Source of the DNA: Micromonospora narathiwatensis
Lineage (GTDB): Bacteria > Actinomycetota > Actinomycetes > Mycobacteriales > Micromonosporaceae
DNA: 64,000 nucleotides
Assembly (NCBI RefSeq): GCF_900089605.1
Contig: NZ_LT594324.1
Coordinates: 3,906,001-3,970,000, forward strand
Direction: 5' to 3'
Within the stretch, counting starts at the first letter, position 1. The number at the start of each line of letters is the position of its first letter. A program made the translations under genes and the position numbers. Under the pieces are notes generated by a model, which saw nothing but the letters and a program-made list of their open reading frames with translations, did not search any database and was not told the origin of the DNA. Shown here piece after piece: positions 58,603-64,000 of this stretch.

Positions 58603-59676
58603 ATGAACGACAGCACACACGGGATGAGCCGACGCCGGATGCTCGGCACCATCGCCGGGGCGGCGGGCGCCGTCGCCGCCGGCGCCGCCGGCCTCGCGCC
58701 GTCGCCCGCCTTCGCGGGCAACGGCGTGCTCGTCCCGAGCGGCAAGCGGGGCATCATCCTCTACAGCGTCCGCGACCGGATCAGCGCCGCACCGGACGAG
58801 ACCGGCGTGCCGTACGGGTTCGAGCGGGTGCTGGCCCGGCTCGCGAACATCGGCTACAAGGAGGTCGAGTTCGCCGGCTACACCCAGCACACCTCGATCC
58901 TCGGCCGGCAGATCACCCCGCAGGAGATCCGCAAGGTGCTCGACGACAACGGGCTGCGCGCCAACGGCTCGCACGCCTCCGTCCCGAGCACCGTGAACCC
59001 GACCACGATCGCCCAGTTCGAGCAGACGCTCGACACCGCCGAGATCCTCGGCATGACCCACATCGGCACCGGCAGCGACCCGACCGGCAGCAACTACAAG
59101 GCGGACTGGGACGCCGCCGCCGACCGGTGGAACACGTTCGGTGAGATGGCCGCCGCGCGCGGCCTGAAGCTCTACACCCACAACCACGACGCGGCGTACA
59201 ACTTCCTGCTGGACAGCGGGCCGTTGGACGGGCAGGGCCGACCGACCCGGTCCTCCGGCGTCCGGAAGCTGGAGTACTTCTTCGGGCTGACCAACCCAGA
59301 GTGGGTCTGGTTCGAGATGGACATCTACTGGGCGCACGTGGCGCAGCACCGGTACCGCAGCTACACCGACCCGGACGGCGTGACGCAGACCAACGTCTTC
59401 GACCCGCTGGCCACGGTGGCGGTCCGGACCAAGCGCTTCCCGCTGTTCCACGCGAAGGACGGCACGTACAACCCGGCCTCCACGAACGGGTACGAGATGG
59501 TGCCGCTCGGCCAGGGCGACATCGACTACGGCGGCTTCTTCGCCAACATGGGCGCCAAGGGGTACCACAACCCGATGTGGGAGCAGGACACCGCGCCGGG
59601 CGGCGCCGCCGACCCGGGCCGGTCGCTGCGCTTCGCGGAGATCAGCTACCAGCACATGTCGAGTCTGCGGGGCTGA
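58603..59676 (+). CDS. Tat-exported sugar phosphate isomerase/epimerase-like TIM-barrel protein
   Basis: A 357-residue protein. The Tat signal (SRRRMLGTIAGAAGAVAAGAAG) ends near residue 38. The TIM-barrel AP-endonuclease-2-like domain (GIILYSVRD, KEVEFAGYTQHTS, LYTHNHDAAYNFL, WFEMDIYWAHVA) matches secreted isomerase-like enzymes linked to ThuA proteins. GAGAAAGG before ATG 58603 supports the start. Spacing of 91 bp from the ThuA gene and shared direction suggest one transcript and a joint role in sugar conversion. Confidence 0.88.
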   Translation: MNDSTHGMSRRRMLGTIAGAAGAVAAGAAGLAPSPAFAGNGVLVPSGKRGIILYSVRDRISAAPDETGVPYGFERVLARLANIGYKEVEFAGYTQHTSILGRQITPQEIRKVLDDNGLRANGSHASVPSTVNPTTIAQFEQTLDTAEILGMTHIGTGSDPTGSNYKADWDAAADRWNTFGEMAAARGLKLYTHNHDAAYNFLLDSGPLDGQGRPTRSSGVRKLEYFFGLTNPEWVWFEMDIYWAHVAQHRYRSYTDPDGVTQTNVFDPLATVAVRTKRFPLFHAKDGTYNPASTNGYEMVPLGQGDIDYGGFFANMGAKGYHNPMWEQDTAPGGAADPGRSLRFAEISYQHMSSLRG

Positions 59677-59694
59677 CAGACCCGACCGATCGCA

Positions 59695-59725
59695 GGGGCC
59701 GCTCCCGGTTACCGGGGGCGGCCCC
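59695..59725 (+). terminator. hairpin terminator after the isomerase-like gene
   Basis: 14-base arms GGGGCCGCTCCCGG and CCGGGGGCGGCCCC with one non-Watson-Crick pair and a 3-base loop, 19 bp after the stop. Confidence 0.75.
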
Positions 59726-59729
59726 CTCG

Positions 59730-59747
59730 CGTCACACGGCCGTGACG
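59730..59747. promoter_or_regulatory. inverted repeat upstream of the ROK gene
   Basis: CGTCAC-ACGGCC-GTGACG, 35 bp before the ATG at 59782. It may be a ROK self-regulation site; symmetry and position are the only evidence. Confidence 0.4.
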
Positions 59748-59781
59748 GCGGTATGGCACATTTCGAAGGGAGGTGGTCGCA

Positions 59782-60966
59782 ATGACGATGATCGGACCGG
59801 AGAACGCGGACCAGGCGCGGCTGCTGCGCCTGCTACGTGACGACGGCCCGCGCTCGCGGGTGGAACTGGCCGATGCCCTGGGCCTGCCGCGGGCCCGGTT
59901 CGGCGCGGAGGTGGACCGGCTCGCCGGGCAGGGCCTGGTGGAGACGGCGGGCCCCGCCGCGTCCCGGGGCGGTCGCCGCTCGTCACTGCTCCGGATCGCC
60001 GAGCAGGTCCGGTTCGGCGCGGTGACCGTCGGCGAGGGACGGCTCGACGTCGCGCTCACCGACGGGGAGCTGACCGTCCTCGCCCGGCAGGCGGAGCCGG
60101 TCGACGTACGCCTCGGGCCGGAGGCGGTGGTCGACCGCGTGGTCGAACTGCTCGCCAAGCTCCGGGCCGAGGCCGGGCTGGCCCGGTTGGCCGGGGTCGG
60201 CGTGGCCCTGCCCGCGCCGGTCGCGGTCCGCGAGGGCGCCCCGGTCTCCCCGCCCGCGCTGCCCGGGTGGCACCACTTCCCGGTCCGCGACACCATCGCC
60301 GCCGAGCTGGGCTGCCCGGTGCAGGTCGACAACGACGCCAACGTGATGGCGCTCGGCGAGCAACACGCCGGCACCGGCCGGGCGTTCGACGACTTCCTCT
60401 ACGTCAAGCTGGGCAACGCGGTCGGCTGCGGGCTGATGCTCGGCGGCGCGTTGTACCGGGGCGCGACCAGCGGGGCCGGCGACATCGGGCACCTCCCGCT
60501 GTCCGAGGACGGGCCGCTGTGCGTGTGCGGCAACACCGGCTGCGTCGAGGCGTACTGCGGGGATTCCGCCCTGGTGCGGCAGGCGGTGACCGCCGCGCGG
60601 GCCGGACGCTCGACGGCGCTCGGCGACCGGCTGGCCGCGGCCGGCGCCCTGACGATCGCCGACGTGGCCGGCGCGGCGATCGCCGGGGACCCGACCGCGC
60701 AGGCCCTGGTCCGGGACGCCGCCCGCCGGCTCGGCCAGGTGCTGGTCGATCTGGTCAGCTTCGTCAACCCGGCCATCGTGATCATCGGCGGCGCGGCCCC
60801 CGGCATCGGGCCGGTCCTGCTCGCCGAGATCCGTGGCGCGGTCTACCGACGCTCGACGCCGCTGGCCACCGGCAGCATGCCGATCGTCCTGTCCGACCTG
60901 GACGACCGGGCCGCCCTGATCGGCGGCGCCCGCCTGATCAGCGATCAGGTCTTCGCGGCCTGCTGA
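59782..60966 (+). CDS. ROK-family transcriptional regulator
   Basis: A 394-residue protein. The N-terminal winged HTH is LLRLLRDDGPRSRVELADALGLPR and the ROK domain follows. The ROK zinc motif reads CVCGNTGCVEAYCG and the sugar-binding region DNDANVMALGEQH. Such proteins repress sugar genes until a sugar binds. AAGGGAGG 8 bases before ATG 59782 supports the start. It lies after the ThuA/isomerase genes and may control them. Confidence 0.92.
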   Translation: MTMIGPENADQARLLRLLRDDGPRSRVELADALGLPRARFGAEVDRLAGQGLVETAGPAASRGGRRSSLLRIAEQVRFGAVTVGEGRLDVALTDGELTVLARQAEPVDVRLGPEAVVDRVVELLAKLRAEAGLARLAGVGVALPAPVAVREGAPVSPPALPGWHHFPVRDTIAAELGCPVQVDNDANVMALGEQHAGTGRAFDDFLYVKLGNAVGCGLMLGGALYRGATSGAGDIGHLPLSEDGPLCVCGNTGCVEAYCGDSALVRQAVTAARAGRSTALGDRLAAAGALTIADVAGAAIAGDPTAQALVRDAARRLGQVLVDLVSFVNPAIVIIGGAAPGIGPVLLAEIRGAVYRRSTPLATGSMPIVLSDLDDRAALIGGARLISDQVFAAC

Positions 60967-61079
60967 GCGCCGCCGGCTCGGCCGTCGCCCGACCGTCGCC
61001 CGGCCTGAGTGGAGGGAATCTCCAGGTTCCGGGGGCGTGCGGAACATCACTTCCGTGGCTATGCTCACCGGACTTCCCA

Positions 61080-61111
61080 GGGCTCGCCGGGTCGATCGAT
61101 CCGGCGAGCCC
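61080..61111 (+). promoter_or_regulatory. 11-bp stem-loop in the leader of the M28 peptidase
   Basis: GGGCTCGCCGG, loop GTCGATCGAT, then CCGGCGAGCCC, perfect arms. It ends 12 bases before the ribosome site ATAGGAGGA of the peptidase. It could be a terminator for the ROK gene or an RNA structure that affects start of translation. Confidence 0.5.
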
Positions 61112-61133
61112 GGCTGGCAGATAGGAGGACAAC

Positions 61134-62660
61134 GTGGTCTCCCGCAGAGCCTGGCAGCGCGGCGTGGTGGCAACCGCGACCGCAGCGCTGGTCGGCGTCG
61201 CCACCGCGGCGCCCGCGGCGCACGCCGAGCCCAACAACAACAACTCGCGGAAGTTGCGCGCGGCGGTCACCGCCGACGGCATCATCAAACACCTCACGGC
61301 CCTGCAGCGAATCGCCGACGAGAACGGCGGTACGCGGGTGGCCGGCTCGGCCGGCTACGACCGCTCGGTCGACTATGCCGAAGGCGTGCTCCGCGCGGCC
61401 GGCTTCCAGGTGAAGCGGCAGCCGTTCCAGTACCAGACGTTCATCTCGCACGGTCCCGGCCTGTTGCAGCGGGTGTCCCCGTCGCCGGCCGCCGACCTGC
61501 CGAACGTGCTGATGAGCTACTCGGGCAGCGGCGATGTCACCGCGCGGGCATCCGTGCCGGCCGGCGGCGCGACGGGCTGCACGGCTGCGGACTTCGGACC
61601 CGCCAACGTCGGCACCATCATCCTCATCAGCCGTGGAGGCGGCTGTTCCTTCGGCGAGAAGGCGACCAACGCCGCCGCGGCGGGTGCGGCGGCCGCGATC
61701 ATCTACAACAACACCACCGGCAGCCTGAACGGGACGCTGGGCGAAACGTTCACTCTGGACTTCGTGGCCACGGGCATCACCCAGGCGCTCGGCCAGCAGC
61801 TTGTGGCGCAGGTCCCCGGTGGCCTGACGTTGCGGGTCAAGGGCGACACCTTCCGCGGCACGGCCACCGCGGAGAACCTCATCGCCGAATCGGACTCGGG
61901 TGACCCGAACAACGTGGTGATGGCCGGCGCCCACCTGGACTCGGTCTCCGCCGGCCCGGGCATCAACGACAACGGCTCGGGCAGCGCCTCGCTGCTGGAG
62001 ATCGCCACGCAGATGCGCAAGGTCAAGCCGAAGAACAAGGTCCGCTTCGCCCTCTGGGGCGCCGAGGAGTCCGGCCTGGTCGGGTCGGAGCACTACGTCG
62101 CCAACCTGTCGGCGGCGGAGCGGAAGAAGATCGCTCTCTACCTGAACTTCGACATGGTCGCCTCGCCCAACTACGTGCGGTTCGTCTACGACGGCGACAA
62201 CTCGGCGTTCCCGGTCGGCACCGGGTCCGCCGCCGGGCCGGCCGGCTCGGGCGCCATCGAGCAGCTCTTCCACGACTACTTCGCCTCGCAGGGGCTGGCC
62301 TCGCGGGAGACGCCGTTCTCCGGGCGTAGCGACTACGGGCCGTTCATCGCCGCCGGCGTGGACATCCCGTCCGGTGGCCTGTTCACCGGTGGCGAAGGGA
62401 TCAAGACCGCGGACGAGGCGGCGGTCTTCGGCGGCACCGCGGACGTGGCGTACGACTCGTGCTACCACCAGGCCTGCGACACGATCAACAACATCAACAA
62501 GCAGGCGCTCGAGGAGATGTCGGACGCGATCGCGCACGCCGTGATCACGTACGCCTTCGACACCAGCAGCCTGCGCGCGCCGGTCCGGGGCAAGGGACCG
62601 GGTGCCGGCGACAGCGGCGGCGGTGGCCTGCACGACCACGACCACGAGGTCACGGAGTAA
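61134..62660 (+). CDS. secreted M28-family zinc aminopeptidase with PA domain
   Basis: A 508-residue exported peptidase. A signal peptide is followed by the N-terminal part of the catalytic domain, a PA insertion (about residues 130-240; GTIILISRGGGCSFGEKATNAA) and the M28 zinc site: AGAHLDSVSAGPGINDNGSG with H267 and the second Asp, GAEESGLVGSEHYV, NFDMVASPNYV and CYHQACDTINNI. It cuts N-terminal amino acids from peptides, as the Streptomyces griseus aminopeptidase does. GTG 61134 follows ATAGGAGGA. Confidence 0.93.
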   Translation: MVSRRAWQRGVVATATAALVGVATAAPAAHAEPNNNNSRKLRAAVTADGIIKHLTALQRIADENGGTRVAGSAGYDRSVDYAEGVLRAAGFQVKRQPFQYQTFISHGPGLLQRVSPSPAADLPNVLMSYSGSGDVTARASVPAGGATGCTAADFGPANVGTIILISRGGGCSFGEKATNAAAAGAAAAIIYNNTTGSLNGTLGETFTLDFVATGITQALGQQLVAQVPGGLTLRVKGDTFRGTATAENLIAESDSGDPNNVVMAGAHLDSVSAGPGINDNGSGSASLLEIATQMRKVKPKNKVRFALWGAEESGLVGSEHYVANLSAAERKKIALYLNFDMVASPNYVRFVYDGDNSAFPVGTGSAAGPAGSGAIEQLFHDYFASQGLASRETPFSGRSDYGPFIAAGVDIPSGGLFTGGEGIKTADEAAVFGGTADVAYDSCYHQACDTINNINKQALEEMSDAIAHAVITYAFDTSSLRAPVRGKGPGAGDSGGGGLHDHDHEVTE

Positions 62661-62679
62661 CCGTCCGGCCGCACGTTTG

Positions 62680-62718
62680 CACAGGCGGGAGGCGACCCCG
62701 GGTCGCCTCCCGCCTGTG
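62680..62718. terminator. perfect 19-bp-arm hairpin between convergent genes
   Basis: CACAGGCGGGAGGCGACCC and its complement around one base, the strongest hairpin in the window. It serves both the peptidase and the opposing isomerase gene. Confidence 0.9.
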
Positions 62719-62734
62719 TGTAGCGGCCGAGAGG

Positions 62735-63745
62735 TCAGTCCCGGTTGCTGCTGAAGGCCGCGTCGAAGGCGGCGGCCGGCGCGTCGAAGGCGAGCCGACG
62801 TACGAACTGCACCGCCTCGGGCGCGCCGACCAGGCGGTCCATGCCGGCGTCCTCCCACTCGATCGAGATCGGGCCGTCGTAGCCGATGGCGTTCAACGCG
62901 CGGAAGCAGTCCTCCCACGGCACGTCGCCGTGCCCGGTGGAGACGAAGTCCCAGCCGCGACGCAGGTCCGCCCAGGGCAGGTGGGAGGAGAGCCGCCCGC
63001 GCCGGCCGTCGCCGGTACGCACCTTCGCGTCCTTGCAGTCGACGTGGTAGATCCGGTCGGCGAAGTCGAAGATGAAGTTGACCGGGTCCAGGTCCTGCCA
63101 GACGAAGTGCGACGGGTCCCAGTTCAGCCCGAACGCGGGCCGGTGGCCGATCGCCTCCAGCGCCCGCCTGGTGGTCCAGTAGTCGTACGCGATCTCGCTG
63201 GGGTGCACCTCGTGGGCGAACCGTACGCCCACCTCGTCGAACACGTCGAGGATCGGGTTCCACCGGTCGGCGAAGTCCTGGTAGCCGCGTTCGATCATGG
63301 CCGGCGGGACCGGCGGGAACATCGCCAGGGTGTGCCAGATCGACGAGCCGGTGAAGCCGACCACCGTCTTCACCCCGAGCCTCGCCGCCGCCCGCGCGGT
63401 GTCCTTCATCTCCTCGGCGGCCCGCCGGCGTACGCCCTCCGGCTCACCGTCGCCCCAGATCCGGGCGGGGAGGATGTCCTGGTGCCGCTCGTCGATCGGG
63501 TGGTCGCAGACCGCCTGGCCGACCAGGTGGTTGGAGATGGCGAAGACCTGGAGGTTGTGCTTGGCGAGGGTGGCCCGCTTCCGGTCCACGTACGACTCGT
63601 CGGCGAGCGCCTTGTCGACCTCGAAGTGGTCGCCCCAGCAGGCGATTTCCAGGCCGTCGTACCCCCACTCGGCGGCGAGCCGGCAGACCTCGTCGAACGG
63701 AAGATCGGCCCACTGGCCGGTGAAGAGCGTGATGGGTCGCGCCAT
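62735..63745 (-). CDS. sugar phosphate isomerase/epimerase (TIM barrel)
   Basis: A 336-residue cytoplasmic enzyme of the AP-endonuclease-2/IolE-like superfamily. Blocks are [24 protein letters not shown] start ([16 protein letters not shown]), [48 protein letters not shown] and [10 protein letters not shown], giving the metal ligands E, D, H and D/E. GGGAGAAGGACA before ATG 63745 supports the start. It belongs with the sugar-converting genes on its left by theme, though on the other strand; a partner oxidoreductase may lie just beyond the window. Confidence 0.9.
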   Translation of the reverse strand: MARPITLFTGQWADLPFDEVCRLAAEWGYDGLEIACWGDHFEVDKALADESYVDRKRATLAKHNLQVFAISNHLVGQAVCDHPIDERHQDILPARIWGDGEPEGVRRRAAEEMKDTARAAARLGVKTVVGFTGSSIWHTLAMFPPVPPAMIERGYQDFADRWNPILDVFDEVGVRFAHEVHPSEIAYDYWTTRRALEAIGHRPAFGLNWDPSHFVWQDLDPVNFIFDFADRIYHVDCKDAKVRTGDGRRGRLSSHLPWADLRRGWDFVSTGHGDVPWEDCFRALNAIGYDGPISIEWEDAGMDRLVGAPEAVQFVRRLAFDAPAAAFDAAFSSNRD

Positions 63746-63948
63746 TGTCCTTCTCCCCTGTCGTGATGGGGGATTCCGTAGCGGACCGGGGCGAGGGAGA
63801 CCGGGTGCGAGCGACCCCGACGGGGCACCGGTGGGCGCGGACGCACCTGGGCCCGACGGGTTGCGCCTCCCGTCGGGTCACCGGCCACCTCGCGGTCGCC
63901 GCCCCCACTCTATTTCCGCCGCGCCGCCCACGGAAGGCCCCACCTTCC

Positions 63949-64000
63949 CTACCGCACTCGGTGCGCGGCGCGGGTGGTGAGGTCGGCCAGCGCCGACCGG
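63949..64000 (-). CDS. possible 3' end of a gene entering from the right
   Basis: On the minus strand the last 16 codons read RSALADLTTRAAHRVR and stop at TAG (63949-63951). Codon use is normal, but the piece is too short to assign, and an upstream start cannot be seen. The rest of 63746-63948 shows no gene. Confidence 0.25.
   Translation of the reverse strand, partial: RSALADLTTRAAHRVR

Noticed and set aside
55125..58757. 1210-codon minus-strand frame opposite the ThuA protein
   Set aside because: Antisense shadow, Val/Gly/Arg-rich without any domain, while the plus strand has a signal peptide and four recognisable domains.

Overview
The window comes from a high-GC actinomycete, most likely a Micromonospora or close relative. 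The evidence is GC-rich third positions, many GTG (and one TTG) starts, strong GGAGG-type ribosome sites, several XRE/DUF397-type and DivIVA-like genes, F420-dependent luciferase-like oxidoreductases, and a secreted cellulase, amylase and spore-associated proteins. I see about 57 protein genes, two tRNA genes, and no insertion sequence, phage, CRISPR array or rRNA. It reads as ordinary chromosome with a few accessory patches.

Layout. 1-2.6 kb holds a GH74 xyloglucanase with a CBM2 that runs off the left edge, with a CebR-type operator upstream. 2.8-4.1 kb is a BON-domain protein coupled to a DsbA-like thioredoxin. 4.1-9.9 kb carries a MalT-like LuxR regulator, a small SRPBCC-like protein, a zinc alcohol dehydrogenase and a saccharopine dehydrogenase-like enzyme. 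9.9-12.4 kb has a MerR protein fused to a DNA-clamp-like domain, then a divergent seryl-tRNA synthetase. 12.4-15.2 kb is a two-gene electron-transfer unit: a NuoF-like flavo/iron-sulfur protein and a bis-haem membrane cytochrome. 15.4-18 kb has a secreted alpha-amylase with a clear promoter, then an L,D-transpeptidase. 18-21.6 kb is an ABC exporter followed by its two-component system.

21.7-29.1 kb is the accessory-looking patch: an alpha/beta hydrolase, an HTH-membrane-NBR1-Ig protein, two tandem spore-associated (SapA-like) proteins, a small DivIVA pair, an XRE/DUF397 pair, two unknown proteins and a secreted HNH nuclease. 29-36.7 kb has an S9 peptidase, a site-2 protease with CBS domains, a Nudix hydrolase coupled to an unrecognised 512-residue protein, and an alditol oxidase coupled to a membrane protein with DivIVA-like repeats. 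36.8-43 kb is a run of small redox enzymes and regulators: two F420 enzymes, ArsR/SRPBCC, FAD monooxygenase/TetR with a shared operator, and an acyl-CoA dehydrogenase-like flavoenzyme. 43-50.2 kb has two ECF sigma factor systems, an APC permease, a GNAT acetyltransferase and a methyltransferase. 50.4-54.2 kb has tRNA-CAU, an amine-oxidase-like flavoprotein, an MMPL transporter and tRNA-Asn. 54.5-63.7 kb ends with a carbohydrate-oxidation set: a secreted ThuA/glucose-dehydrogenase-like/PKD protein, a Tat-exported TIM-barrel isomerase, a ROK regulator, a secreted M28 peptidase and a cytoplasmic isomerase.

How the genes work together. Several pairs are translationally coupled by 4-base stop/start overlaps: BON/DsbA, SRPBCC/ADH, cytochrome/NuoF-like, DivIVA/84-aa protein, unknown/Nudix, DivIVA-like/alditol oxidase, sigma/membrane protein and YCII/sigma. 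These are the best-supported functional units. Convergent gene pairs are commonly separated by long GC-rich hairpins. The candidates I consider least described are the 512-aa/Nudix pair, the MerR-clamp fusion beside an unusual SerRS, the cysteine-deficient NuoF-like/cytochrome pair, and the HTH-TM-NBR1-Ig protein. I could run no searches, so all family names rest on recognised motifs and similarity recalled from known proteins.
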